Positions 23,560-36,264 of a stretch of 64,000 nt of DNA are shown in pieces; position 1 is the first letter of the stretch; the number at the start of each line of letters is the position of its first letter. Source of the stretch: Nymphaea colorata (Eukaryota > Streptophyta > Magnoliopsida > Nymphaeales > Nymphaeaceae); NCBI RefSeq assembly GCF_008831285.2, contig NC_045138.2:33722769-33786768 (forward strand), in the 5' to 3' direction. Position numbers and translations under genes: made by a program. The notes beneath the pieces were generated by a model, which did not search any database, was not told the origin of the DNA, and worked only from the letters and a program-made list of their open reading frames with translations.

Positions 23560-25287
23560 GACTCTTCTTCTTCCTCTTCTTCCTCCCTCTCTACCCCTCT
23601 CGACTGATCGATGCCAACTCGCAGAACCTAGATAACAATCCAAGAGAGCCTCGTGCCGCCTTCCCTCTTTCCCTGGATGTTCAATCTTAGCTAGTCAAAC
23701 CGGAGACGTGTCTTCTCGAAGCGAATCCATAGATAACTTGCACATAAATCCGAAGTGGGACTTTTAAGATCCAGGTCTGGTTTTATGTGTGACCCGCTTC
23801 ACAACGATAGTTCCAGCAAACGGACAATCTGAAAATCAAACTCAAGATTTAATATCTCTCAAATCTATAGACTGAAGATTTAATATCTCTCAAATTTATA
23901 GATTTCAAGTCTCAAGGGGTAATTGGCAAAAATTTTGAATCTTAAATATAATTTAAAAAAAAATCTAAAAGGTCATTTTATTGTTGTTGTCCACTGAGAT
24001 AGGACAGACAGAATGTTATGTTATGTCTATCACACTACTGTCTTATCCTCATAAAATTTCTTGTTCATCGTTTGATGATTTTAGGAACAAAAGACTACGT
24101 TTTTCTTATCTGATGTTTGTTACTCTTCTGTCTATTCTATCTGGTGGCGTTTGTTTTTATTCTGTCTGATTTATTTGTTATGTCCAATGTTTGTGTCTTT
24201 CATCGTCAATTTTGTCTATATTGTCTAGTATTTGTTTATATAACAATCTTTAAGAAACCAATATTATCCTTAAGAAACCAGTATTGTAGGTAGCGGAATG
24301 GATTTATTTTATTCAAAAAATGGGTCCATCCAAGTCGCAATTATTAGTTTTTAATAACTAAATCAATCGATCCTAGTGCTTGAGTTAGACTTCCCTCTCT
24401 CTCTCTCTCAGAGCAGTTGATGATGTCAATGCAGTGAATTACATTTTTTAGGTTGATGTATATAAAAGTCGACAAGGTAGAAGGCTTAAGCTCAATTGTT
24501 TTAAATATAAGACTTCGTAAATAAGTGCTACTTGTAAGTATGCAAAAAAAAAAAAAAAAAATCTTGCTTTCAAGTCAACAACTAAATAAAATAATCATAA
24601 GCCGTAGTACAGAAGAAACTTTTAGAAGCCTATTACTTCTCATAGACATATCTTTCGTTTGACTCCATGATGGAGCGCAAGAAATGAAAGCATAGACCTG
24701 TCAAGTTACATCTTCCTCTGATTCGCTGTTTATTGGCTATCTATTTGTGCAACAAAGCTCGCAAGAGAGAGAGAAAAAAAGAGATTGCAGATTTGCGGTA
24801 CCTTTCGAGATTCACCATTCTAATTGTTTATCAACCACAACTCCATAGAGAAAGCACTTGTTTACGAATGGCACCACCTAGGGAGTTCAGAGTCTGAATA
24901 ACCTTTTGCGCCTATTATCTACTGATAGATATGATACATTTATCTTTTCCTAAATCTGTTTCCTTTGAAAATTTAGTTAAAGGCTAACCGAACATACAAG
25001 CTATGTCGCTGTAAAATTGAACTTTCAACTAAACCCATAAATTAAATCATCGTGACATTAGACTCAGCTGCGTCGAAGCTTAGCACCTGAGTTGGTTTAC
25101 TGCCCGACAGTCAAATTTTAACAAAGAAATAAAATCCCTATTGAGAAAGCACAGTAGTCTGCAAGTTTTCTTCCCCCAGGAGTGGAGCTACCACCCCTTG
25201 ACCATTTGTACCACCCATTTCATCTGACTGTGTCTTTACTTGTTGTTCACCCCTTAGTTTGGAAGTAGTAGTCGCTGACGTAGTAGA
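23560..25287. other. Intergenic, PI31 upstream region
   Basis: The first ~80 bases are CT-rich leader and promoter of PI31. The remainder is AT-rich, with an A18 run near 24543 and no supported gene. Confidence 0.5.
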
Positions 25288-25289
25288 AT

Positions 25290-25590
25290 GAGGAGAAGGT
25301 GGGAAAGAGAAAGGGTGAGGGCAGCTTGGGGGCAGAGATGGAGGAGGAGGAGAGAAAGAGAAAGGGCAACAACGCGCTCAGGGGTGGAGACGGAGGAGAA
25401 TGAAAGAAAGAGAAATGACAACAACCGTTCGGGGGCGAAGACAGAAGAGAATGAGAGAAAGAGAAAGAGCGAGGGCCGAGACAGAGGAGAATGAGAGAAA
25501 AAGAAAAGGCGACGGCAGCTCAAGGGCAAAGACGAGGAGAAAGAGAGAAAGAGAAAGGGCAAGGGTAGCTCGGGGCCAAGAGGTTGTTGT
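25290..25590. repeat. Purine-rich minisatellite, ~50 bp unit
   Basis: About five to six degenerate units. Each consists of a GGGGC(A/G)AAGAC-like core followed by GGAGAATGAGAGAAAGAGAAA-like purines. Unit length is about 49-52 bases, with one shorter unit. Nearly all purine on the plus strand. The several open frames here are consequences of composition, not genes. Confidence 0.85.
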
Positions 25591-27280
25591 GTCCCATGTT
25601 GTTCTGCTTGAAACAGTATGAAACATAGGATAATTTATACTCCCTGTCCAATCGTATGTGGTGTTCATCTTGTATGTTTGATAAAAAAATCAATTAAACA
25701 GGAGGACACGCGTCTTCTATTCCACGTACCATCTGGCCATCAAACACCTTCTTAAGGGCAAAACTGAGTGGCACAACAAATTTTTCACAATGGTTGGCAC
25801 CATTTGCAACAGCGAAAAAAGAAATACTCAAACCATGGTAAGTTTTTAATATTAATGCTTATCAAGAACATTCAATATTTTACTCGTTGGTTTCAAAAAA
25901 AAAAAAAAAAAATTAGTGTGCCCCACCGCACGTGTGCGCTCGTGACTCGTTAAATTAACACCGTAGTCAGTTCCCTATCTCACCTTAGTTAGACTGGATA
26001 GTTGCCACTTTTCTGCCCATAACCACGTCTGTGACCCCTAGTTTCTAGGTATTATATATCTCCTCAAGCTCAAGTTGTATTTCAAGGGAAGAGCAGAACC
26101 AGGGGAGTCCGGACCCAGTTGACTGAGCCAGTTGGCAGTCAAACCGTGACCTTATCTGCCAGCCCCGAACTGACTGGGCCCGTCAAGTATTGGCTCGTTG
26201 CCATTAAAGGATGTGCGCACTCGGACGAGTTGCTCGTCGTCCAGCGATGCAGTCAACAGCCCAATCTCTTCAGGTGGGACTGGTTTCAGTGCTCTCTCAA
26301 TTATTACCCTACAAATTCACGGGCTGAGTTAGTTAGACTAATTCGCGTGTGCAAGCTACTTCTACTATAATTTGTTACTTTTAATATAAAGTTTTAACAA
26401 TTAGTGGTGTAGCCAAATGGTGGCTGGTGTGGGCTTCACAAAATTAGTTATTAGTTTAATATATATGTTAATGTTTTGATATATTTGATTGTTATACATG
26501 AAAATGCCGCAAAGAAATTATAGATATTGAATGAGTGCTCTACTAGAAAAAATTCTAACTCCACTAGTGTTAACAACTAAAGCTTAGTTAGAAATACAAG
26601 TTGAAGCAGTTTGCAGGAGGAAAAGGGCATGCCGCAAGCATTTTAATGTGGGTCGGGACTCTGCTTCAACAATGACAAATAAGGAGCTTGATCACACTTC
26701 CTTTGCTAACCTAGCGAGGAATTGAAATCAGCTGGCTGCCTTATGTTGTTGGATGATAAAATATTTAAAAATTGTTACTAAAAATGCAGTGCGACCGACC
26801 GACAACAGTTTATAGTATAGCGACAGTTTAAGTTTCATTTAAAATATTTAACCTAGCCGGCATATTTCAGTTTTCCATAACATAACATAAGTTCTCAATC
26901 TCATGATAATTTTAGTGTGTCAGAATGACGAAGAAACCAATCACCGCATATAGGAGACAATACTAAAGGCACGAAAGGATCGGATTTGGGTACGTGTTTT
27001 CCAAAGACCGCATATACAACATACCGAAAGATTGGGTAATAAAAGAGAAAAAAGTAAGTCCGGAAAATTTACTCCTTGTTGATTATTGATCTCACATGGA
27101 AAAAAGAAAAGGGGGTTAACTCGCTCAATATTTACAGATAGAATCAATCAACTGGAAAATTTTTCCTATACATCGGAAATGTTTTCCGATTTCCACAAGC
27201 ACTAGTTTCCGATTAGCTTCATCACCAGGATGGTCCATTAGTTTGTAGCTCCAAACGGAAGCAAGGTCGAGAACGAACTT
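25591..27280. other. Intergenic, no supported gene
   Basis: AT-rich with an A18 run near 25897. The ORF at 26119-26370 (+) has no recognisable motif. The portion just below 27281 is the 3' flank of a small membrane-protein gene. Confidence 0.5.
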
Positions 27281-27622
27281 TTACTTTTCACTGCTGCAAG
27301 GGCAGGTGCTAGACGTCCTCGTGACCCGAATGTAGCAAAATATGACAACAGCAGCGGTGACGCCGAGGCCAGCGAGTATGGCGCAACCGCCCAGAAACGA
27401 CCGATCACCGGCCTCGTGGCCGCCGAACCGCCGGCCGGACATCACTCCAGCTGGCTCAACCTGCACGCGCTCACTAGCTCGGTGTTTGGGGAGCCCCCCC
27501 GGCAATTCGTTGCTCGAACCGGGCTGTGGCGGGGAAGGACCGGACGCGGGCGCGTCGGCGCCGAAGGAGGCAACGCAGAGGAGCGCCAGAACAAGGAGAA
27601 GGAGACACCACCTAGCGGCCAT
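27281..27622 (-). CDS. Small secretory-pathway membrane protein (tandem family, copy 1)
   Basis: Intronless 113-aa ORF. An N-terminal signal peptide (MAARWCLLLLVLALLCVASF) is followed by an Ala/Pro/Ser-rich segment (APASGPSPPQPG), a charged linker with RRFGGHEAGD, one hydrophobic helix (LGGCAILAGLGVTAAVVIFC, about 81-100) and a short basic tail CYIRVTR. Related to the ORFs at 30655 and 36265 through R-R-x-G-H, a Gly-rich helix and C-Y-[IV]-R-V-T-R. The ectodomain resembles arabinogalactan-peptide glycomodules, but the helix followed by basic residues suggests a type I membrane protein rather than a GPI anchor. Higher GC and more divergent than the other two. Function unknown to me. Confidence 0.75.
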   Translation of the reverse strand: MAARWCLLLLVLALLCVASFGADAPASGPSPPQPGSSNELPGGLPKHRASERVQVEPAGVMSGRRFGGHEAGDRSFLGGCAILAGLGVTAAVVIFCYIRVTRTSSTCPCSSEK

Positions 27623-27701
27623 TTGAAGCCGAGAGGAAGGAAGTTGCTGTCAAGGGTTTGGAGCTCATGCTATCATGAAGCGGAAGGGAGACTGAGCGTG
27701 C

Positions 27702-27714
27702 GGTTTTATATGGG
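27702..27714 (-). promoter_or_regulatory. TATA box of membrane-protein copy 1
   Basis: On the minus strand it reads CCCATATAAAACC, about 80 bases upstream of the ATG. Confidence 0.6.
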
Positions 27715-27719
27715 AGAAA

Positions 27720-29054
27720 TGGCGGAGGGGACCAAAAGATACAACTGTTGCCGAGCTAAGTGCCAGCAGGCGACTTGATTTTCAAGGTAAGGAAAACGCG
27801 GAGGTCGAATTTAAAGAAAAGAGCGGACAAACTTTCTTTTGTGTGTTCTCGGTAAGACAGCTTGTGATTGGGTAGGTGCCCCTTGTTATGAGGGCCGATG
27901 CACATATCCTGCAGCCCAACTTTAAAAGCTGTGATAACGACGTTTAGACCATACACTTAAGTCGGCATGATCTATCTTATCGGGCGATTTTCGATAATTT
28001 TCACTTCATTATATCGACTGATATATTCATAAATAAAGGTGTTCCCGGATTGAACCCTGGTGTTTGATAATTATAATTTGGACCCACATCGGTCAGGGAC
28101 ATGGGCAATTGAATTCCTCTTGATTGGTGGTCCAGCACCCACTGCTGAGTCGAATGTCCCAATTATGTCATTTTGGTTACAATACAATCAGAGTATTAAT
28201 TCGGACATCCATTTCGCGGCTGAGACTGAGAGTGACCCATACTCCAAAGGGATGGCGTAGGAACGATCCGCCAGTGGTCCCAGCTCGTTCTCTAATTTGT
28301 GGGTGTGCTAATTGGGACTTGAGTAGTTGTTGTTGTTGTTGGAGTGTGGAGCTTGATAGTTTTTTTTAATTTTTATTAATTTTTTTTAAAGACATTTATG
28401 TTTTTTTTTTTGCTTTGCACGTTTTGCTTTAATTTTATGTTTATGAGGGCACAGTTTTTGTAATTTTCTGTGATAGTAAAAACTGCCTTGTATGGCGGTC
28501 CGAACAACGTAAATCTTTGTGTGTGTTTTTTTCTCTTTCCCTTCTTCCGATTTTCATTCTCTTGGAGTATTAAGAAGAGAGTCTGAAAGAGATTTGTTTC
28601 TACAATTGTGAGAGTTTTAAAGGCTCTCCATGAATGGGTCAGGACCAAGTCCCAACTAAGAGCTGCTGGCAACTCCCTTTGAACATACTGAAAGGTGTTT
28701 TTGAAAATCTCTCCGCAACTCGGAAGAATGCCGAAGAAGAAATTACAGATAATTAAAGCGCTCGAACCTTTGTTGGATTTAAATAAAAAAAAATAAAGAA
28801 CTTTGTGTTCCCCTACCAAACCATACACTCTATGGGCTCCTGCATTGAATAAGGAGTTTCCACCACGAACACACATTTTATGCCTATATTTTACGTATAC
28901 ACGTGCACCAATTATTCTTCTTGTCAAAGATTGCGAACACATACTGATACACATAATATGACAGTGCCTGCAACTCATTAAAGATGAGAATCGAACTCCA
29001 TCAGAAAGACAAAAGATGCTCCTTGGCATAAAATGGAAAATATAAGAGTAACTT

Positions 29055-29097
<43 letters not shown>

Positions 29098-30654
29098 ATT
29101 GAAGATATATTTATAATGAAAAGGTATACTGCTGCTTGTGGTTGGTTTTTTAAAATTTTGCTTTGCCGGAGAATCTTTTCCATATTTGCTCGGAAAAGTG
29201 ATCCTTCAACCTGAGAGGAAGCTTCGTAAAATCAGCTTTTTCTGCGAAAGAACATCCGTGTGTGGTAGGTCATAGTCATTCCTTGCTGGCTGTTTGCTGC
29301 TGAGCTGTAGATGTGTTACGTGTCTGATATCAACATATCGGCTGGAAAGATTTAGTTCGCTTCCGTTTGCAGATGGATTTTAAGAAAATCAAGGGGTTCC
29401 AGGTCTTGTCAGACCCGCACGTTGGGCTCATTCAAAGCGCCTAGCTGTTCTTTTAGACCCCTCTGTTGTCCTTTGCTGTTCCTTTAGTTGGCAACTGCAC
29501 ATGATTTTACTTATACAAATGTGAACAAGAATCGAAATTTTTCATACCATTTTTTTGTTCATTCCTGCGGTTGAGTTATCTCGCTGTAAGACAATAATTT
29601 CATTCAACTTGTGAGAATCAACACAGATCAGTAAGATGATGTGTTAGATTAAGCTAGAGGGAATGGTATCTGTCAATTCTTCAAATCTACTACTGCCACC
29701 TTGCTCACCATTACTTTGAGTTAGAATAGAATCTTTAGCACTTCCTTCAGATTAATGATAATATGACTCAATTGTGATGAGGTAGAGTGAAATCAGTCCC
29801 CCCTAAGATTAACATAAGGATGAACTTTAACTGGTAAAAGCATGTAAGTCTCTCGAATATATCAAGGAAAGGATCATTAATCATTTGGTCCTCTACGCCA
29901 TCACCTCCTATTCGTGCCTGCCGCTTGAGCTTTAACAGCTCGTGATATGACTGCTCCATTTGCAAGCGACGTTTATGGAACATGGCAGAGCAACTAATGC
30001 AAATTAATGGCCGCCTATTTTCAGAGCCATCACTCGTGATGGATCGCCTGATAGACGCGCAGTGGATCGTTGCAATGAACGTGTTAGTTGTATGTGTTGT
30101 TTGGACATTAATATGTGTATGCAATTCAAAATTACCTAGCGAGTTTTTTTGTTGCCATTCACTAAAGGAACTTCCGTGCTTCGATCGGTTCTTTTGAGAT
30201 GTTGTAATTGAGAGGCTATTACTTGCAAAATTTACGAAATTTTAGATGGATGAGCTTCTATTGATAAATATATCCTATTTAGACATCAAAATAAACTGGG
30301 CCAAGCCCCATTTACGCCCCCAAATCTGAGAGAAGATATTCTTTGATTGTGTATACCAGGAAGATTGGGGAAATAGGAGATTAATGAAAACCGAATAAAA
30401 AATTAATGTGTGTTTCTATGCAAAAACCAACTGAATCACTTCATAACATATTCAAGATGAAATATTCTTGGCGCTGTAACTGAGCACTTTTTACTCTCCC
30501 GCACCTGTGGGAGAAAGACTAAATTTGGCTTGGAGCAGAAGACATTGATGCGCAAAGACAGAGAGAGAGAGAGAGAGATCCAATTGAACCAATGTGATAT
30601 TCCTCACTTCTTTGATTTACAAGGCACTGTACATGTTCTTTTGACTGCTATAAT
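27720..30654. other. Intergenic, no supported gene
   Basis: AT-rich DNA with a long (AT)n repeat at 29063-29091. A 240-codon minus-strand open frame (28376-29098) starts inside that repeat and looks like chance. An ORF at 29768-30124 (-) is unrecognised. Confidence 0.5.
29063..29091. repeat. (AT)n microsatellite flanked by AC units
   Basis: About 14 AT units with ACAC at both ends. Confidence 0.95.
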
Positions 30655-30981
30655 CTAAACATTATCTAAAGTTTCCCTTCTAGTGACACGAACGTAACAA
30701 ACAACAGCAACAATCATGGCGGTGCCAAGGCCACCAAGGATGATTCCACCAGCAGCAACAGATTTACTGCTCTCGTTATGATGGCCAAGCCTCCGGGCAG
30801 CCGGTGCTGCAGCTTTCACTGCCATGTGCCTAACAACCTCACTTCCTGCAGGAGAGGCAGCCGCCGGTCTTCTGCTCGGAGACAATTGCTGCTCCTCCAG
30901 AGCAGATGCATCTGATGCCATTGAAACTGCACAAACTGTTGCCAGAACTAAGCAGATCAACTGCCACGGAGCCATGGGCAT
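30655..30981 (-). CDS. Small secretory-pathway membrane protein (tandem family, copy 2)
   Basis: Intronless, 108 aa (start at 30981; a second ATG two codons later, MAPWQLICLV, is also plausible). It has a signal peptide (MAPWQLICLVLATVCAVSMA), an ectodomain with SPSRRPAAASPAG and RRLGHHNESSKS, one helix (GGIILGGLGTAMIVAVVCYV) and a short tail RVTRRE. NES is a possible N-glycosylation site. Strongly similar to copy 3 at 36265, with shared promoter sequence. The role is unknown; the pattern suggests a membrane-tethered small glycoprotein or peptide precursor, which is inference. Confidence 0.8.
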   Translation of the reverse strand: MPMAPWQLICLVLATVCAVSMASDASALEEQQLSPSRRPAAASPAGSEVVRHMAVKAAAPAARRLGHHNESSKSVAAGGIILGGLGTAMIVAVVCYVRVTRRETLDNV

Positions 30982-31077
30982 GGTAGAGGACCTCTACGAG
31001 ATTTACAGAATCGCAGCAGAGCTAGAATGGAGGATGCTATGACCCTGAATCATGAAGAAACGAGTGCACTCGTGAGT

Positions 31078-31089
31078 CCTTTTATAGTG
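31078..31089 (-). promoter_or_regulatory. TATA box of membrane-protein copy 2
   Basis: CACTATAAAAGG on the minus strand, about 100 bases upstream of the ATG. The same 12 bases occur at the same distance upstream of copy 3 (36696-36707). Confidence 0.75.
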
Positions 31090-31191
31090 TCCTCTTTTGC
31101 CAATCTGTATCACCGTTTTCATTATTAAAAGAGTAGTCCCTTCGTTATATTGGTTTTCTTTCTGACGTTGGAATGATTTATACGATATAAT

Positions 31192-31225
31192 GTGTTGGCT
31201 TGGTTGGTACTTGTGTTTAATATTT
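31192..31225 (-). promoter_or_regulatory. 34-bp conserved promoter element, copy 2
   Basis: Identical over 34 bases to 36813-36846 and at nearly the same distance from the ATG (211 against 216 bases). Weaker similarity continues to about 31290. This is either a retained duplication remnant or a constrained cis element. Confidence 0.65.
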
Positions 31226-34200
31226 GTTAAGCAATAAAAGGTGCAGAGTCGCCTATTTGTATATAAGAAGATGACAGGGTGCCAACTTGCACCTCCAGAT
31301 GGACAAAAATGGCGGAGATGCTTTTGCTAATGGAGATGATCCCTGGTCCTCCTCGTAATGACAGTTTGCAGCCATTTCGTTATTGCGTGAAAACTGAAAA
31401 ACATTGTTTTACTTCATTGACGATCACAGCATATTGTTTAGGAGACAGTGTTATTGACCACTAGTCTTGGAAATTTGTGGGGACCCTCAAGTTTCCTTTT
31501 TATGCATCTGTAGCTAGTGAATCTCAACCACAGATTCATGGCGTATTAATTATTTTGACTAATTAACTTAATATAAGAATTATGTGCTTCAAAATGCATG
31601 ACATGAGTAAAAATCTGTTGACGAACTAAATACCCTAAGGAAGAAAGGAATTGCATAATGGCGGGCATCTAAGGGCTTGAAGGGAATCCGAAGCTTACCA
31701 GAAGATTTTCGTAAGCTAGGTTTTTTTCCTGTTGAAATGGTCCAAAAGGCCATTTTGCTTCATGTTTGTGACCTCGTGAGCAGGTTTATTTCCTGCCTAT
31801 GATTTTGTGAGCAGCACAACTTTTCTTCCAGTTTGTCTGCGTCTCTTTTTTTTTTCCCTAAGTTGAGAATGAAGGAAAAAAAATTCACTTCCCCCTTAAT
31901 CCAGGAATCTTTTCCTGGATAAATAATATTCATGAAATTTTTTCTGTGACCATCAAAAGGTTCCTGATTCTTTAATGATTTAATTTCAATTTTGTCGTCA
32001 TACATGTTGCTTGTTCCAAGTTCTTTTCATTTCCTTATTCCAAACATATACTATGCGATGTGTTTTATGTTGGACTTATTTAATATCTCTGCCTGCACAT
32101 TCGCCTTCAATGGTACCAATGCAGGTGAATATGGAAATTCTTCTTTGGAAACTTGCAGTTGATGATGAAATTGAATAGCTAGTATGACGGTCCGCTTCAT
32201 GTTGCAAATTAATTAGAATTGTAGTCATTTTTGAAACGTGAAATTGAATAGCTAGTATCTCTGCCTGCACATTCGCCTTCATGTCTAGCTGATCCTATTT
32301 ATTTCGTGCGTTGAACACCTCAAATTTCACATCACAAAGTTTACACAAATTTTCTAAAGAAGTCAGGTAGTACACATCAAAAGAGATGTAAGTTGGTCTT
32401 GCTAAGATCTGACTACATCTTCTTGGTTTTACATCTTTTGTGATCTGGCACCGGACATGCAGATAAAATTCATTTACTAACACTTGGTTTTCATGAAGTA
32501 ATTGCTGTACAAGATGTTGATTTTTCACCTTATGTGAGTGCTGTATGGCTTGTTCATGCAATATGAACTCTACACGAGAGTGTATTATGTGGGAGTCGTG
32601 TGACGCCAAATGCAAGCTTCGTCATACAAGTGCGAGCATCTCTCATAAGAGGTCTCCAGTTAGGTAGGTGTCTACACAACAATTGGATAGAAAAAAATTA
32701 TCAATTGAGAGAAGAGGAAATAAGAAACCTATACTGGTTTCACCGATGGTTTTCTACAAAGAAGCGAACCCTCTTATCAACGATTGAACCCAAAAGAAGA
32801 GAATGATAAGCAAAAGAGAAGGTCTAAAAGTCTAGCTGGGCGGCTTGACCTTTTGTATAATGGGCAAAACCGACGAGTGTGACCATCTATGGAATCTCTC
32901 GATATCTTAAAATCATCTGCACATGAAAGAAAATAAAATAGAGCATTTCTTCATTTCTCTGTTTGCAGGTTAACAAAGTATAGCCCAACAACGGACAACC
33001 AGCAAAACACATCAGAAAACACAGAGATTTTGCAGACGAAGTACTGACACCCATGAAGGTTCCTCGTGAGTTCAAGGAAGATGTTGCTTGGAAGTTATCT
33101 TCCAAGCAGAATTGGAAAAGGATCTGTAGTAGAATAAAGAGAAAACCTGTGAAATGTAGGAGCATTATCCTTGCTGAAAAGATTCCCTTGTTCCCCTATG
33201 TGGCTACCCATTAACTGCAATTTCCTTTTCTTGTCTAATGTAGGTCCACCACAGTTGTCACCTCCAAGAAGGCCAGACTAATGGTGAACTCTGCATCTTC
33301 CAATAGTCTCTCAAGGGTGTTTGATGGTAGTAGGACAAGTTTTTTGCGGTTAAATTTTTTTCATGGTGTACAGTATCGAGAAAAAAATAGTCCGATCCCT
33401 CTGGGGCCAGCTTGCTTTCCTGGTTTCTAAGCCATAACCGTTGTACAGCAGGAGAAATTGTTTCTGTTGGTCTACTGTACGGTGCTAAAAATCTTGCACT
33501 AAAGCCGTCTGTCCCTGTATGTGAGAGAGAGAAGGAGAGATCTGTGGAGATTCACAGTTGCAGTACGCACACAAATGCAATGTCTGAAAGGAAACATCTG
33601 TCATGTCCCGATATTAACTTTTGTGGTACGCACTTCGAATAAATTCAACCTCTGAAAAGAAAGAGAGAGTCTTCGTGGCAGAATCATTCATGAGTGCATG
33701 TGCACATGAAAAGGGCCTCAAAACTTGTTCACAAGGCACCAACCCCACGTGAAGCCCAAAATACTTTGCAGTTGGTGGTGAAATAAAATGGCAGCACACT
33801 TGTAGGTCCACTTTTCTTCTTATTTTCAGTGCAAAAGGAATCGATCAGATAGCTTTGGATGATGTGTTGCTTCAGTAATATTCATCCAACTGCCACCTTA
33901 GCCAACGGAGTTACGGAGGTTTCTTTCTGAACATGTATAAAAAATTTCTTACAAAGATAAAATACTGAGAACTTAACTTAGAGAAATACAAATAAGGTTG
34001 ACCCCGACAGCTCTGACCTTTCCCAAGTCAACTTTGGATAGCTTACTAAAACTCTCACCAAGTCTTGAACTCAGATGGATATGCAGTGCTTTACTGACAG
34101 TTCTTAGCTGGATCTGTTTCCTGATCCAAGAAAACCATTAAAACCTTGTGTCACCACACCCTTTTAAATGAGTCAATATTTGGGCATGAGGAAGAGCTGA

Positions 34201-36264
34201 TTTGCTATTGTCCAGGCACACAACAGGACCTGCCGGCAAGTTTGGGCTTCCAAGGAGTGTCAATTCATGTGACGGGCATTAACTACACTTACGGTAAATA
34301 TTTTTTAACATGGTTTGCTGAAATATCGAGTATGTATTCTTAAATCATTCAAAAAACTGAATTCCATGTTTTTAGCTTACTGTTTTTCGGGAAACATGAA
34401 CTTAAAGAGTGGTACCGCATACAGGATTTGCTTACACGTCAAATCATACCCATGATACATGTCTGCTATTCTTTCTTTAATTTAATTGATGTCATTATGC
34501 AACACATTTTAAGTGAAGACAGAGAACTTTGTAGTCTAAGATTGAGACACCCCATGATCCATGCTGGGTTCCTGCTGTTAGAGAAATCTCTCTCTTTCTC
34601 TCTTTCTCTCGCTCTCGCTACGTGGAATTACATGATTCGTAGAGCAAATAACTTCGGAATCAACCAAAAGACATACCTCTTCTCTAACACCTACCAGCCC
34701 AGCTATTTATAAAGAATAGATCGACACAATGTTTCTTTCAAATTCAGAGTCATTTTACGAAGTGCGCGTCATCGTTACCATCAAATAAATGATGGAATAG
34801 ATAATAGGATTGGTCTACTTTGTTCAAGAAGTGGGATCCTATTGCAACTGTCTGTATCTAGCTCATTCCTTGGAACGGTGACGATCTTAATGTAACGAAA
34901 CTGGATTTGTTCTACAGGGTAATTTGCTGAGTATGGAATCATTCAAATTTAAACTTTTGTCCTTCTGATCCACAACCAACATAACTGATCTCCTGCTTAA
35001 TATGATGGCAGTAATTGTCGGAACACTTGGACTCATATTTGGTTCGGCTAAAATGTCTTCAAGGAAATGAAATGCTGATCTGTTCAAGAAGGAACAATAT
35101 GAAGCAAACAGGCTCAATCACTTCGGCTCAATGACAGTGGCAATCTTTTTTCCGGACAAACAGTGGCATTTTTTTTTAAAGAACTGAATAAGTATCTCTA
35201 TTGTTGGTTTTTATCAATTCGACAAATGCAGAAACAAAAGTAAAATAATATCACAGTTCATGGACATTTTGTGCGCATCCATTCGGCGTACAATCATGTC
35301 CTGCTCATCCTTTTTCTGATTGAGTTTAACAGGAAAACTGCGAATTGCTAGTCGGACCGATTGATCAAGACCAAGCCATATATGGTACAACCATCCCTCT
35401 GTTTAGAGAATATCAATTGCAACCAAGATCAGAAGTCCCCATGATGTAGCAGTGAAGAGCTCTAAGCACTGAATATCAACTAGTTATTTTCCTGATTAAT
35501 GTACAGAATCCACTATCGAAGATCTTTTTCTGGTCCTTCAGCGAGACTACAGCCATTAGAAATGCCCAATTATGAGAGCTACCGATGTGATCAATATGCT
35601 ATTCATATTGCAGTAAATTGTTCTAGCCATTGAGTGTCGTTCCGTATTTTCTGCTGTTTTTGCCATAATATAACAATTCATCATTGCAGATCTTTCTTTT
35701 ATCATATATATATATATATTTAGGATAAAATGATGGAAGTGCAGGAAACACGATTAAAAACATCTACTTGAGGATGCAATTCATTCTGGAAACGCTTATA
35801 CCCCTGTTTGGATGCTTCGATCCTCACACCATATAATCTTTCTCCGTGTACTTCATATCAGGAAGATGGATAGAGTACAGGGGCCTAATTTACCTAGTAG
35901 AGGCCATAAAAGGGGATTCTCCTGAGGATTAAGGCCCTTGTTGATTCTTTCTTGCTGCACCATGCCTATTAATAGTGCATATAAAGGATGGCAGTGAAAG
36001 TCTGCCAGACTACCAATAGGCAATTCCTCAGGAAATTTTTCATGTGGAAGCAAGAGTATAGAATGAAGAAAAACATATGCCTTTCCATATGGGCCTTTTG
36101 GGGTCGCGAGGATGCCAAACAGATATTCATTTAAATCAATGATACAATACAATATCAGTTTCTTCTATTTCTGAAAGAAAGAGTGATCTATTTAAATCAA
36201 TATACAGTTTCTTCAATTTCTATAATGTTACAGAACTATTGTGAATCCTATAATATGCCGTAGT
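31226..36264. other. Intergenic, no supported gene
   Basis: AT-rich DNA with short unrecognised ORFs. Contains interleaved small duplications (32083-32284), a CT-rich run near 34588-34620 and a short (AT)n near 35705. Confidence 0.5.
32083..32284 (+). repeat. Interleaved short direct repeats
   Basis: TATCTCTGCCTGCACATTCG occurs at about 32086 and 32259. GAAATTGAATAGCTAGTAT occurs at about 32168 and 32240. In the downstream location the two blocks are fused end to end, as if stitched together from the upstream sequence. Confidence 0.8.

Noticed and set aside
25254-25668. Several overlapping ORFs on both strands rich in Arg/Glu/Lys or Leu/Ser/Phe
   Set aside because: Consequence of the purine-rich minisatellite, which has few possible stop codons.
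28376-29098. 240-codon open frame on the minus strand
   Set aside because: It begins inside an (AT)n repeat, ends in a Lys/Asn-rich low-complexity tail and has no recognisable domain. Chance in AT-rich DNA is more likely.
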